Part shown: one piece after another, positions 25,293 to 34,405 of the stretch
Position numbering within the stretch: the first letter of the stretch is position 1
How the letters are laid out: every line of letters starts with the position of its first letter
Assembly: GCA_004556655.1 (NCBI GenBank)
Contig: SFGF01000013.1
Span: 1-59,833, forward strand
DNA from: Lachnospiraceae bacterium
GTDB lineage: Bacteria > Bacillota > Clostridia > Lachnospirales > Lachnospiraceae
Length of the DNA: 59,833 nucleotides
Direction of reading: 5' to 3'
Position numbers and translations under genes: made by a program
The notes under the pieces: generated by a model
Told to the model about the DNA's origin: nothing
The model's database searches: none
What the model saw: only the letters and a program-made list of their open reading frames with translations

Positions 25293-25325
25293 GTTCATCC
25301 CGGAGCGTTATGCTCCGGGATGAAC
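25293..25325. other. Perfect 14-bp hairpin without U-run
   Basis: GTTCATCCCGGAGC (25293-25306) and GCTCCGGGATGAAC (25312-25325) are exact complements around GTTAT. TACATAAAATGG follows, not a T-tract. It lies between trpZ and the ketopantoate-reductase-like gene and may protect the 3' end of the trp mRNA or act as a Rho-independent pause. Confidence 0.55.
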
Positions 25326-25348
25326 TACATAAAATGGAGAATACTATC

Positions 25349-26269
25349 ATGGGAGAATTAAAATATTTAGTTATCGGTGCCGGAGGTACCGGAGGAAGTA
25401 TCGCAGGTTTTCTGGCGGCCGCAAAAAAAGAGGTAACACTGATTGCGAGAAATAAAAATCTCTGCGCAATTCGTGAAAATGGGCTGCGCATTCGCAAGAA
25501 TGAAGAAGAGCGTAAAATAGCATTAAAAGCAATGTCAGAGGAAGAGTACACAGAAAAAGTAGATATTATTTTTCTCTGTGTAAAAGGATATTCTGTGGAG
25601 GAAGTGTACCCTCTGATTCAAAAGGCGTCTGACAGTCATACAATAGTAATTCCAATCCTGAACATCTATGGAACCGGGGAAAAGATTTCCCGGGATCTTC
25701 CCGGTATCCAGGTGCTCAATGGCTGTATCTATATTTCTGCTGCGATCGAGGAACCGGGAGTGATCAGGATGAGCAGCGATATTTTCCGTATCGTATATGG
25801 AAGAGTAGACGGCAGGAAAGACGAGCCAATCTTGTATCAGGTAGAGCAGGATCTGAAAGATGCGGGAATTACTCCTCTCTACACAGATCAGATACGTCGG
25901 GATACGCTGCAAAAGTATGCTATGGTGTCACCGATGGCAGCGGTTGGTGCCTATTATGATGTGAGCTGTGGAAAGATGCAGGAATCAGGAGAAATCAGAG
26001 ATAAGTATATTGCCTGTATTAAAGAAATAGACAGCCTTGCCAATGCCATGGGAATCCCATTCCCTGTAGATGTAGTGGAGACAAATGTAAAGATCCTGGA
26101 TGGTCTGCCCGGTGACTGTACTGCTTCCATGCAGAAAGATCTGAAAAAAGGCGGAAGAACAGAAATGGATGGGTTGATCTTTGAAATGGTACGGATGGGA
26201 CATAAGTATGGAGTTCCGGTACCGAATTATGAAGAAATAGCTGCGAAATTTGGCTATCGCTATATCTAA
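25349..26269 (+). CDS. Ketopantoate reductase (ApbA/PanE) family protein
   Basis: About 306 residues. The N-terminal Rossmann motif is GAGGTGGSIAGFLA, followed by KVDIIFLCVKGYSVEEV near 67-84, a C-terminal all-helical dimer domain (YAMVSPMAAVGAYYD) and GRTEMDGLIFEMVRMG near 266. The family reduces 2-dehydropantoate with NADPH, but many paralogues act on other 2-oxo acids. The catalytic Lys/Glu pair was not assigned. The ATG at 25349 follows GGAG by 9 bases; ATGs at 25310 and 25334 are less favoured. No pantothenate genes are nearby. Confidence 0.75.
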   Translation: MGELKYLVIGAGGTGGSIAGFLAAAKKEVTLIARNKNLCAIRENGLRIRKNEEERKIALKAMSEEEYTEKVDIIFLCVKGYSVEEVYPLIQKASDSHTIVIPILNIYGTGEKISRDLPGIQVLNGCIYISAAIEEPGVIRMSSDIFRIVYGRVDGRKDEPILYQVEQDLKDAGITPLYTDQIRRDTLQKYAMVSPMAAVGAYYDVSCGKMQESGEIRDKYIACIKEIDSLANAMGIPFPVDVVETNVKILDGLPGDCTASMQKDLKKGGRTEMDGLIFEMVRMGHKYGVPVPNYEEIAAKFGYRYI

Positions 26270-26301
26270 CGATACAAAATAGAATCTTCGGGGAATTGTG
26301 A

Positions 26302-26328
26302 TTGACAAAACTGATATTTAGGTATAAG
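26302..26328 (+). promoter_or_regulatory. Candidate promoter of the lic-like operon
   Basis: TTGACA (26302-26307) with TATAAG (26323-26328) at a short 15-base spacing; TAAGGT would give 17 bases but is a poorer -10 box. The start codon of the fusion gene lies about 40 bases further on. Confidence 0.4.
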
Positions 26329-26368
26329 GTATAGTCAGATGTTCACGAAAAGGAGAAAACAGATTTAC

Positions 26369-28135
26369 ATGAATATTATAAAATATGATGTCATGAACGC
26401 ACTTTTTCAACATTCTTATACAAGTCAGAGGGAACTGTCTGACATAACCGGTTATTCTTTGGGTAAGGTGAATCAGACTCTTGCACAGCTTCAGGAAGAA
26501 GGATATCTGACAGCTTCGCATGCTTTGACAGAAAAGGCACAGGCTGAGAGGAAAGAGAGTAAACCGAAAAATGCTATTATTCTTGCGGCTGGTTTTGGGA
26601 TGAGGATGGTACCCATCAATAGAGAAATTCCAAAAGGCCTTCTGGAGATTCACGGAGAACCTCTGATTGAGAGGCAGATCCGACAATTGCAGGAAGCAGG
26701 GATTAACGATATTACTATTGTGGTGGGATTTATGAAAGAATCCTACGAATATCTGATCGATCAGTATGGAGTAAAGTTTTTGGTAAACAGGGAATATGCG
26801 GAAAAAAATAATCTTCATTCTATGGCGTTGGCGGCAAATCGAGTCGGAAATACCTATATTATTCCCTGCGATATCTGGTGTGAGAACAATCCGTTTTCTG
26901 AAAATGAGCTATATTCCTGGTATATGGTCACAGATCGGATGGACGAAGAAAGTGAAGTGAGAGTGAACCGTAAGTTTGAACTGGTGGAAGTAGGAGCGGA
27001 GGAAAAAGGAAATACTATGATCGGCATTTCCTATATTACCAGGGAGGACAGTACGTGGTTCTGCAACAGGCTTCTGGAGATGGACCGGAAAAAATCGTGT
27101 GCCGGCTCTTTCTGGGAAAATGCTTTGATGGAACGGGGCAAAATGAAAATCTGGGCAAGAGTGAAACCGTCTGATCAGATCTACGAAATTAATACTTATG
27201 AACAGCTGAGAGAGATGGATAAAAATTCCAGAAATCTGGAGTCAGATATTTTGAATCTGATTGCGGGAGTGCTGGAATGTAAAGTGGAAGAAATTACAGA
27301 GATAGAGATGCTGAAAAAAGGAATGACAAATCGATCGTTCTTTTTTGTGAACAGGAATCAGCGATTTATTATGAGGATTCCCGGAGAGGGAACAGAGCAG
27401 CTTATCAATCGCAGGCAGGAGTATCAGGTGTATCAAGCGATTCAAAGTTTACATCTGAGTGACGACATTCGATATTTTGATCCGGAAAATGGTTATAAAA
27501 TGACGGAGTTTTTGACGGACACTCACTGCTGTGATCCATATAATCCTGAGGAAGTAAAAACGTGTATGAAAGTGCTCAGACAATTTCATCATTCGGGAGC
27601 AAAGGTGGAGCATACGTTTGATCTTTTCGGAAATATAGAGTTTTATGAAAAACTGTGGAAAGGTCAGCCATCCTGCTATCGGGATTATCAACAGACAAAA
27701 GAGAAGCTCTATGAACTGAAATCGTATGTGGACAGTCAGCCAAAGAATTGGGCATTGTGTCATATAGATTCTGTTCCGGATAATTTCCTTCTGGGGCCTA
27801 TGAAAAATGGGGAGAATGAAATTCATCTGATAGACTGGGAATACGCAGGTATGCAGGATACGGATGTGGATATCGCTATGTTTGCGATTTATTCCATGTA
27901 TGAAAAAGAACAGGTAGATGCACTTATAGATGCGTATTATCCGGAGGGATGTCCCCAAAGTGTACGGATAAAAATATACTGTTATGTTGCAATCTGTGGA
28001 CTTTTGTGGAGCAACTGGTGTGAGTTTAAGCATCAGCAGGGAGTAGAATTTGGTGAATATTCTCTGCGCCAGTATCGTTATGCAAAAGAGTATTACCGGA
28101 ACGCGATAAAAGAAATCAATAAGATACAGGAGTAG
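26369..28135 (+). CDS. Winged-helix / NTP transferase / choline kinase fusion (LicC-LicA type)
   Basis: About 588 residues in three parts. Residues 1-60 are a winged helix-turn-helix (TSQRELSDITGYSLGKVNQTLAQLQEEGYL). Residues about 68-290 are a nucleotidyltransferase domain (AIILAAGFGMRM, IPKGLLEIHGEPLIERQI), as in LicC CTP:phosphocholine cytidylyltransferase. Residues about 320-588 are a choline-kinase/APH domain with the catalytic HIDSVPDN motif and a LIDWEYAG metal-binding Asp. It should phosphorylate an amino alcohol and activate it to the CDP form. The ATG at 26369 follows AAAAGGAG; the in-frame ATG at 26339 precedes that site. A BCCT transporter follows after 3 bases. No licD transferase is in the window. 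Confidence 0.83.
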   Translation: MNIIKYDVMNALFQHSYTSQRELSDITGYSLGKVNQTLAQLQEEGYLTASHALTEKAQAERKESKPKNAIILAAGFGMRMVPINREIPKGLLEIHGEPLIERQIRQLQEAGINDITIVVGFMKESYEYLIDQYGVKFLVNREYAEKNNLHSMALAANRVGNTYIIPCDIWCENNPFSENELYSWYMVTDRMDEESEVRVNRKFELVEVGAEEKGNTMIGISYITREDSTWFCNRLLEMDRKKSCAGSFWENALMERGKMKIWARVKPSDQIYEINTYEQLREMDKNSRNLESDILNLIAGVLECKVEEITEIEMLKKGMTNRSFFFVNRNQRFIMRIPGEGTEQLINRRQEYQVYQAIQSLHLSDDIRYFDPENGYKMTEFLTDTHCCDPYNPEEVKTCMKVLRQFHHSGAKVEHTFDLFGNIEFYEKLWKGQPSCYRDYQQTKEKLYELKSYVDSQPKNWALCHIDSVPDNFLLGPMKNGENEIHLIDWEYAGMQDTDVDIAMFAIYSMYEKEQVDALIDAYYPEGCPQSVRIKIYCYVAICGLLWSNWCEFKHQQGVEFGEYSLRQYRYAKEYYRNAIKEINKIQE

Positions 28136-28138
28136 ATT

Positions 28139-29659
28139 ATGAAAGAAAAAAAGAATTTGAGAGAACAAATTGACTGGTTTTCTACCATTGTTCCATTGAT
28201 CGGTGTTGTGGCACTCTGCATTATTTTTATGATTCTTCCGGGAGAATCTTCCATTGTGCTGCAGCAGATCAGAGGATTTCTGGGTGATGAATGCGGTATC
28301 TATTATGCACTTTTGGGAACAGGGATTTTTATCTGTACTCTTTATATGGCTTTTTCAAAATATGGAAGAATCAAACTGGGAAATACGGACAAACCCCAAT
28401 ATTCTTCTTTTCAGTGGGGCACTATGATTTTTACATCCACAATGGCAGCAGATATCTTATTTTACTCTCTTTGTGAATGGGCGCTGTATGCCAATGAACC
28501 TCATATTGAAAATATGGGAGGTACTCAAAAATGGGCATCTACCTACCCATTATTCCATTGGGGACCGATTGCATGGAGCTTTTACATAGTCCTGGCGGTG
28601 GCTTTTGGTTTTATGCTGCATGTGAGAGGGCGTGAAAAACAAAAATTTTCAGAAGCATGCAGACCGATTCTGGGTGCAAAGGTAGATGGAGTATGGGGAA
28701 AATTGATTGACTTACTTGCCATATTCGCATTGATTGCAGGAACAGCAACTACATTTTCCCTGGCAACACCGCTGCTTTCCGCTGCACTTAGTCGGGTGTT
28801 TGGGTTTCAGGATGGCGTTGGACTGACCATAGGCCTGCTTCTTTTAATAGCATTTGTCTATACGTTGACGGTCTGGTTCGGGATGAAAGGAATCTCCAGA
28901 CTTGCTTCCGGCTGTACTTACTTGTTCTTTGCGCTGCTGATTTATTTTCTGATCGGGGGTGGTGAGACCACGTATATTCTGGAAACAGGTTTTTCTGCAT
29001 TGGGCAATCTTATACAGAATTTTATCGGAATGAGTACATGGATGGACCCACTGCGGGAAACATCATTTCCACAGAACTGGACCATTTATTATTGGGCATA
29101 CTGGATGGTATGGTGCGTTGCCACTCCATTTTTTATCGGCATGATCAGTAAAGGACGTACCATAAAAAATACGATTCTCGGCGGTTATGGCTGGGGGCTG
29201 GCAGGCACATTTACATCCTTTATTATCCTTGGAAACTACGGTCTTGCTCAGCAGATGAAACATGGTTTGGATGTTTCCGGATTTATTGCAGATGGGGGAG
29301 CTTATTCGGAAGCGATCCTGAAAATTTTTGATACGCTCCCGCTGACGAAACTGGGACTTTTGCTCCTTGTGGTGACCATGATCGCATTTTATTCCACAAC
29401 CTTTGATTCTATCACAATGGTAGTGTCTTCTTATTCTTATAAGAAATTATCTGTAGATACAGAACCTGATAAAAGAATCCGGACATTTTGGGCGATCATG
29501 TTTATTCTGTTTCCGATCGCGTTGATTTTTTCGGAAAATTCCATGTATAATCTGCAGTCAGTATCGCTGATTGCAGCTTTCCCGATCGGATTCATTATAG
29601 TGTTGATCGTGGTCAGCTTTTTTAAAGATGCAAAGAAATATTTGAAAGAAGGAAAGTAA
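28139..29659 (+). CDS. BCCT-family (betaine/carnitine/choline) transporter
   Basis: 506 residues with about twelve hydrophobic helices. The BCCT signature is recognisable as WTIYYWAYWMVWCVATPFF near 317-335 followed by MISKGRTIKN. It is coupled to the lic-like fusion, so it most likely imports choline or a related quaternary amine for that enzyme. The tail is short, so osmotic gating as in BetP is not expected. Betaine or carnitine remain alternatives. Confidence 0.83.
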   Translation: MKEKKNLREQIDWFSTIVPLIGVVALCIIFMILPGESSIVLQQIRGFLGDECGIYYALLGTGIFICTLYMAFSKYGRIKLGNTDKPQYSSFQWGTMIFTSTMAADILFYSLCEWALYANEPHIENMGGTQKWASTYPLFHWGPIAWSFYIVLAVAFGFMLHVRGREKQKFSEACRPILGAKVDGVWGKLIDLLAIFALIAGTATTFSLATPLLSAALSRVFGFQDGVGLTIGLLLLIAFVYTLTVWFGMKGISRLASGCTYLFFALLIYFLIGGGETTYILETGFSALGNLIQNFIGMSTWMDPLRETSFPQNWTIYYWAYWMVWCVATPFFIGMISKGRTIKNTILGGYGWGLAGTFTSFIILGNYGLAQQMKHGLDVSGFIADGGAYSEAILKIFDTLPLTKLGLLLLVVTMIAFYSTTFDSITMVVSSYSYKKLSVDTEPDKRIRTFWAIMFILFPIALIFSENSMYNLQSVSLIAAFPIGFIIVLIVVSFFKDAKKYLKEGK

Positions 29660-29688
29660 AATAATTGTAAAAAAACCGTTAATCTTTG

Positions 29689-29717
29689 TTGCGGTGAAAT
29701 GTTTGTGAGAGTATAAT
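29689..29717 (+). promoter_or_regulatory. Candidate promoter before the HAD gene
   Basis: TTGCGG (29689-29694), 17 bases, consensus TATAAT (29712-29717). The HAD GTG start is about 50 bases downstream. Confidence 0.55.
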
Positions 29718-29768
29718 GAATATACAAATACGGCATGATTGCATAATGGAAAGAGCGGGTAATAAGAA

Positions 29769-30611
29769 GTGAAAAAAACATGGAATGATTTTACAAAAAC
29801 AAAAGAGTTTCTGATCTGCATCGACTCGGACGGATGTGTGATGGATACCATGGATGTAAAGCATATGCGTTGTCTGGGACCCTGTCTGGTACATGAATGG
29901 GGACTGAGTGAGTTCAAGGATGAAATTATTGATCTGTGGCGGAAGATAAATCTGGTGAGCGGTGATCGTGGTGTGAACCGGTTTAAAGGACTGGCACTGG
30001 TGCTTTCAGAGATTCAGGACAATTACATGCGGCTGGAAGGACTGGATGATTATCTGGAGTGGGTAAGAACAACGGATGAGCTTTCCATCCCCAGTCTGGA
30101 AAAGGCATATGAGGAAAAGGGAAGTGTCTGCATGAAAAAGGCGTTGGAATGGGCCGACCTGGTGAATAAATCCATGGTTATGATCTCAGATAACAGAAAG
30201 CAGCCGTTTGATGGTACGGAAGAGGCACTGCAGATTGCCAGAGAGTATGCGGATGTGGTGATCGTCACGGCAGCCAACGGAGATGAGATTGAAAAAGAAT
30301 GGGAGACATACGATATTTATCAATATATCGATCTTTTGATGTCTCAGGAGATGGGAATTAAGAGTGATTGCCTGAAATCTCTTCTGGAAAAGGGATACGC
30401 ACCGGATCATGTGATTATGATCGGAGATGCGCCGGCAGATCTTGAGGCAGCCAAAGAGGCAGGGGTACTGTTTTATCCGGTACTCGCCTACCAGGAGAGA
30501 AAATCATGGAGACAATTTCCAGAGGTAGTAAAGCGGTTCACGGAAGGCGGCTATGCCGGGGAGTGTGAAGAGGAGCTGATCAAGGCATTTCGGAAAAATC
30601 TGAGGATGTAA
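29769..30611 (+). CDS. HAD-superfamily hydrolase
   Basis: 280 residues. HAD motif I is CIDSDGCVMD near 17-26 (nucleophile Asp then DG), motif II VIVTAA near 160-165, a Lys near 200 and motif III MIGDAPADLEAAKEAG near 217-232. An alpha-helical cap of about 120 residues lies between motifs I and II. This resembles a phosphatase of the phosphoglycolate/phosphonate group. The GTG start lacks a strong ribosome-binding site (AAGAAGT). Its position after the lic-like fusion and BCCT genes suggests phosphocholine or sugar-phosphate turnover; that is inference. Confidence 0.75.
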   Translation: MKKTWNDFTKTKEFLICIDSDGCVMDTMDVKHMRCLGPCLVHEWGLSEFKDEIIDLWRKINLVSGDRGVNRFKGLALVLSEIQDNYMRLEGLDDYLEWVRTTDELSIPSLEKAYEEKGSVCMKKALEWADLVNKSMVMISDNRKQPFDGTEEALQIAREYADVVIVTAANGDEIEKEWETYDIYQYIDLLMSQEMGIKSDCLKSLLEKGYAPDHVIMIGDAPADLEAAKEAGVLFYPVLAYQERKSWRQFPEVVKRFTEGGYAGECEEELIKAFRKNLRM

Positions 30612-30762
30612 TCAGAAACTGACTCAGAAAAGGCAAAATACACAATAATAAATCGCATTTGCGTGGTCAAAGTGACGAAAATGCAATCTGTAGGTTATTT
30701 TTTATTAGAAATCTCCTGAAAAAGAATGATAAAATAGAATCAAATTTCAGGAGGTGCTATTT

Positions 30763-31002
30763 ATGAAACGGATCAAGACAGCCTGTCTGGAACAGACAGT
30801 ACATTTTCAGTTAAAAGAAGATATCGACCATGAGATGGCGGTAAAAATGGTGAACGAAGAATATGAACATTATAAAAGGCTGTTGGAGAAGAAAAATACA
30901 AAGTATAAAATCGTAGAAGAAATTCCACAGCCGGATGGATCGCTCATCATTCATATTAAAAAACAGTATCTGCATCACGATTGCGGAACTTATCTTGATT
31001 AA
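30763..31002 (+). CDS. Small conserved-looking protein of unknown function
   Basis: 79 residues from the ATG at 30763, which follows AGGAGG by 9 bases; the earlier ATG at 30754 overlaps that site. A possible TAAAAT -10 box is near 30730. The sequence is mixed alpha/beta (VHFQLKEDIDHEMAVKMVNEEYEHYKRLLEKK, then a beta-hairpin-like SLIIHIKKQYL), with HHDCGTYLD at the end. No family recognised. The 150-base gap before it has a weak GCATTT/AAATGC hairpin followed by a T-rich run, probably the HAD terminator. Confidence 0.6.
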   Translation: MKRIKTACLEQTVHFQLKEDIDHEMAVKMVNEEYEHYKRLLEKKNTKYKIVEEIPQPDGSLIIHIKKQYLHHDCGTYLD

Positions 31003-31011
31003 ATATTAAAG

Positions 31012-31066
31012 ATTCCTTTATTTGCAAATATTTTTCGTTAATGGAAAGTATAGTAAATGGAGGAAT
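31012..31066. repeat. Left copy of spoVT-leader-like hairpin repeat
   Basis: ATTCCTTTATTTGC near 31012-31025 can pair, with two G-U pairs, with AGTAAATGGAGGAAT ending at 31066. The last 30 bases match the leader of the spoVT-like gene at 38524-38553 in all but two positions, including the GGAGG. No ATG of a real gene follows at the right distance, so it looks like a stranded leader copy. It marks the left edge of the sugar cassette. Confidence 0.65.
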
Positions 31067-31207
31067 TTTTTATTTGGAAGTAATATGATGTGATTTCCCA
31101 AATAAGTAAATTCAGATACGGAATTTGAACATAATATGCGAAAATGATACAAAAAATTGATAAATCCGATGATACAATGGGTTTATCAAAAACAGGAGGT
31201 AACATAT

Positions 31208-32581
31208 ATGAAAAATAAACAGTTGTTAGCAGGCCTTTTGGCAGGAACCATGTGTGTGACTTTATTGATGGGATGTGGAGGAACAGATGGAGGAAGCAGT
31301 TCTGCTGAAACACAAAAGGAAAGTGAAACAGCGGTAGAAAATTCTGATGATACAGAAAAAGACAATTCATCAGGAAAGAAAAAGGTTGTGTTATGGACAT
31401 GGGCAACGGGGCAGTTTGATGAAGTTCAAAAAAAATATTTTGAGACACATCCGGATGCCGACTGGGAGTTTGAAGAGGTTGTAGTACCGTCAGAAGATTA
31501 TCTGACAAAATTGCAGCAGGGATATGCTTCCGGCGGTGACATGCCAGATCTTCTGATGGGAGAAATGACTTGGAGAGCAAGCGCATTTAGTCTGGACATA
31601 TGGGAAAATTTGGAAGAAGATCCGTATAATTTTGATAGAAGTGTTTTGTTTGATAATGTAATCAGTCAGGTTTCGAATGAAAAAGGTGAAGTGGTTGGCG
31701 TTGAAAATGCTGTGAATCCGGCATTTTTAATGTATAAAAGAGATTTGGCAAAGGAATATTTGGGAACGGATGACCCAAAAGAACTTGAAGGTATGTTCCA
31801 GTCATACGATGACTATGTTACTGTTGGCAAAGAAGTATACGAGAAAAGTGGAGGGAAAGTTCATTTATTTCCAGGAATGCAGGATGTTGCAAATATGATG
31901 TATATGCAGCAGAGAGATCAGAATAATGTAGGTGATGATGGAAACTTGAATGTTCTGAGTAAAGTCACTCCAATTTTTGAAACCCTGCAGAAGATGAAAG
32001 AAAATAACGTATGCGGTGATCTTACAATGTATTCCACTGAATGGAATAACGCTTTTGCGGGGGAAAGCGCAATTTTGTTCCCAGGGGCATCCTGGAGTGT
32101 CACTTTCTGGGTAGAAGCATATGATCCAGATGGTTCAGCAAAAGGAAATTGGGGAATGTGTACACCAGCCGGAGGAGGTTTCTCATGGGGTGGAACATGT
32201 TATGGGATTTACAAAAATTCGGATGTAAAAGAAGAAGCATGGGATTTTATATCATGGGCCTTGTTAAGTGAAGAAGGTGCACAGATAATGAAAGAGGATT
32301 CAGGGTTCTTTTTACCGGTAAAATCTTTATATGAAGATCCGGAATATACATCCGGTGTTCGAACGAGCTTTGGAAATCAGGAAATCAATAAATTTATGAC
32401 AGAAGAAATTGCACCAAATATTCCACCAGCTAGTCTGTCGGTTTATGATAAACTGGTTAATGATTCTGTATTAATGGTTGCAGAAATGATGGGAGTTGAT
32501 GATAGTTTAACAGCAGATAAAGCATTAACCGAATTTAAAAATGATTTGGGAGGCAAGGCTTCAGATCTTGAAATCGAGTAA
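31208..32581 (+). CDS. Sugar ABC transporter substrate-binding lipoprotein
   Basis: 457 residues. Lipobox LLMGC with Cys near 23, a Ser/Glu/Asp-rich linker to about 60, then a family-1 extracellular solute-binding fold (VVLWTWATGQFDEVQKKYFE, GDMPDLLMGEMTW, WGMCTPAGGGFSWGGTCYGIYK). Such proteins bind oligosaccharides. The ATG at 31208 follows CAGGAGG. It is followed by an intercistronic hairpin and two permeases, with no ATPase gene in the cassette. A shared MsmK-type ATPase elsewhere is expected. Confidence 0.87.
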   Translation: MKNKQLLAGLLAGTMCVTLLMGCGGTDGGSSSAETQKESETAVENSDDTEKDNSSGKKKVVLWTWATGQFDEVQKKYFETHPDADWEFEEVVVPSEDYLTKLQQGYASGGDMPDLLMGEMTWRASAFSLDIWENLEEDPYNFDRSVLFDNVISQVSNEKGEVVGVENAVNPAFLMYKRDLAKEYLGTDDPKELEGMFQSYDDYVTVGKEVYEKSGGKVHLFPGMQDVANMMYMQQRDQNNVGDDGNLNVLSKVTPIFETLQKMKENNVCGDLTMYSTEWNNAFAGESAILFPGASWSVTFWVEAYDPDGSAKGNWGMCTPAGGGFSWGGTCYGIYKNSDVKEEAWDFISWALLSEEGAQIMKEDSGFFLPVKSLYEDPEYTSGVRTSFGNQEINKFMTEEIAPNIPPASLSVYDKLVNDSVLMVAEMMGVDDSLTADKALTEFKNDLGGKASDLEIE

Positions 32582-32589
32582 ATAGTCAA

Positions 32590-32625
32590 ACGGGTTGCTG
32601 CATCTGAAGTGATGCTGCAACCCGT
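32590..32625 (+). other. Intercistronic hairpin between binding protein and permeases
   Basis: ACGGGTTGC-T-GCATC (32590-32604) pairs with GATGC-T-GCAACCCGT (32611-32625) with one mismatch. CTTTAG follows, so it is a partial terminator or a 3' stabiliser that lets the binding protein be made in excess over the permeases. Confidence 0.65.
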
Positions 32626-32643
32626 CTTTAGTGGGGGTATCGT

Positions 32644-33552
32644 ATGAAAAAAAAGAATTCTATGGCAAAATGGCCATTTGTTTTTGTTGGCCCTTTTGTT
32701 GTTACATATGCTTTGTTTTATTTGTATCCGATGTTATTTTCTTTTTGGATAAGTATGACAGACTGGACAGGATTAAATATTGATCACAAAAACTTTATAG
32801 GATTGTCAAATTATGTGAAAGTATTTACTGATGATCCTATGTTTTGGAAATCTATATGGAATACTTTCAGAATAATGATTATCGCTATGCCATTGACGAT
32901 TACAGCAGGACTTCTGATGGCAGTTTTGATGTTCCATATTATAAAATGCAGACAGCTCGTTCAGACAATTAACTTCTTACCCTATATAACAATGCCAGTG
33001 GCAATTGGACTGATTTTCGCCAATATGTTCAATAAAAACATAGGTGTTGTAAATATGTTGCTTACAAAAACAGGATTATTAAATGAGAAAATAAATTGGC
33101 TTGGGGATTCCAGGTATGCATTTATCGTGGTGATTCTAATGTGCATGTGGAAAAATTTTGGATATTTCATGGTGATTTATCTTTCTGGTCTTTCTACTAT
33201 TTCCGGTGAATATTATGATGCAGCAAAGGTTGATGGAGCAAATGCAGTGCAAAGATTCTTTAAAATAACTTTACCGCTATTACGTCCTATAACAGTATTT
33301 GTTCTGGTTCAAGGCGCAATTGGAGGTTTTCAGTTGTTTGATGAAGCAAAAAATCTTGTGTCCGGAACAGGGTCAACGATTGTGGGAGGACCGGGAAGAT
33401 CTTTGCTGACTATTGTCTGGTATTTTTATGATACTTCATTTCAGAATAATTCGCGTTATGGATATGGTGCAGCAATTGCATTTTCTATGACTCTGATTAT
33501 TGCAATTATATCTTTTATCAATATGAAAATGCTCAATAGAAAGGAAGAATGA
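32644..33552 (+). CDS. Sugar ABC transporter permease 1 (MalF/UgpA type)
   Basis: 302 residues with six hydrophobic helices. The inner-membrane permease EAA loop appears as YYDAAKVDGANAVQRFFKITLPLL near 193-216, which contacts the ATPase. N-terminal FVGPFVVTYALFYLYPMLFSFWISMTDW is typical of the MalF-like first helix. It overlaps permease 2 by four bases. GTGGGGG before the ATG is a weak ribosome-binding site. Confidence 0.9.
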   Translation: MKKKNSMAKWPFVFVGPFVVTYALFYLYPMLFSFWISMTDWTGLNIDHKNFIGLSNYVKVFTDDPMFWKSIWNTFRIMIIAMPLTITAGLLMAVLMFHIIKCRQLVQTINFLPYITMPVAIGLIFANMFNKNIGVVNMLLTKTGLLNEKINWLGDSRYAFIVVILMCMWKNFGYFMVIYLSGLSTISGEYYDAAKVDGANAVQRFFKITLPLLRPITVFVLVQGAIGGFQLFDEAKNLVSGTGSTIVGGPGRSLLTIVWYFYDTSFQNNSRYGYGAAIAFSMTLIIAIISFINMKMLNRKEE

Positions 33553-34373
33553 TTATGAAAAAATTAACAAGTAAAATAGTAAAGGGATTCGTTATCTTGT
33601 TGGTATCATGCATTTCCTTTATTCCATTCTATTATACAATCATCATGGCTACTCATTCAACTGATGAAGTTTTGATGGGCCTTAATTTGTTGCCGGGAAA
33701 ATATTTAATTGAAAATTTGAAAAATGTGTTGCATTCACAATATTTTGTGGCATTTGAAAATAGTTTGTTTGTATCAATATTGGCTATGATTCTGAATTTG
33801 CTTGTAAGTGCAGCAGCTGGTTACGGAATGGTTGCCTATCAGTTTAAATGGAAAAACGTATTGTATAATTTTGTTTTACTTACTATGATGGTTCCATCAA
33901 CTCTCGGAATGATTGGTTATATGCAGGAAATGAGAGCGTTTCATCTTGGAGGTAGTCTGTGGCCGTTAGTTTTAATCTGGATTCCCAATGGGTTTGGTGT
34001 GTTTTGGATGACTCAATATTTAAAAAATTCTCTGCAAATAGAATTGGTTGAATGTGCTAGGCTTGATGGATGTGGAGAAATTAGAATTTTTACTAATATT
34101 ATTTTGCCTTGTATAAAACCTGCTGTTATTACGTTATGCCTGTTGATTTTTTTGTGGTCATGGAATTCTTATTTGATGCCTTTAATCATGATTAATAAAG
34201 CGGATAATTATACGGTTCCATTATTTATCCAAACTCTTGGAGATGAACATAAGACGGATATTGCAGGACAGATCACGGGACTTTTAATTGCAATTATTCC
34301 TTTAATTATTGCATTTGCAGTATTTTCTAAAGACTTTATCCGCGGATTGACAGAAGGAGCGGTAAAAGGATAA
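33549..34373 (+). CDS. Sugar ABC transporter permease 2 (MalG/UgpE type)
   Basis: 274 residues with six hydrophobic helices. The EAA loop reads LVECARLDGCGEIRIFTNIILPCIKP near 166-191, and the C-terminus ends in FIRGLTEGAVKG, the usual MalG-type tail. The ATG at 33549 overlaps the stop of permease 1; the ATG at 33555 is an equally good start. It partners the upstream permease. Confidence 0.9.
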   Translation: MIMKKLTSKIVKGFVILLVSCISFIPFYYTIIMATHSTDEVLMGLNLLPGKYLIENLKNVLHSQYFVAFENSLFVSILAMILNLLVSAAAGYGMVAYQFKWKNVLYNFVLLTMMVPSTLGMIGYMQEMRAFHLGGSLWPLVLIWIPNGFGVFWMTQYLKNSLQIELVECARLDGCGEIRIFTNIILPCIKPAVITLCLLIFLWSWNSYLMPLIMINKADNYTVPLFIQTLGDEHKTDIAGQITGLLIAIIPLIIAFAVFSKDFIRGLTEGAVKG

Positions 34374-34405
34374 AATGATATAAATTATGGATGGAAGTGA
34401 TTCGG

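Noticed and set aside
26369..26560. Separate small regulator gene at the start of the lic-like fusion
   Set aside because: The reading frame is continuous into the nucleotidyltransferase domain with no stop or new ribosome-binding site, so a fusion is the simpler reading.
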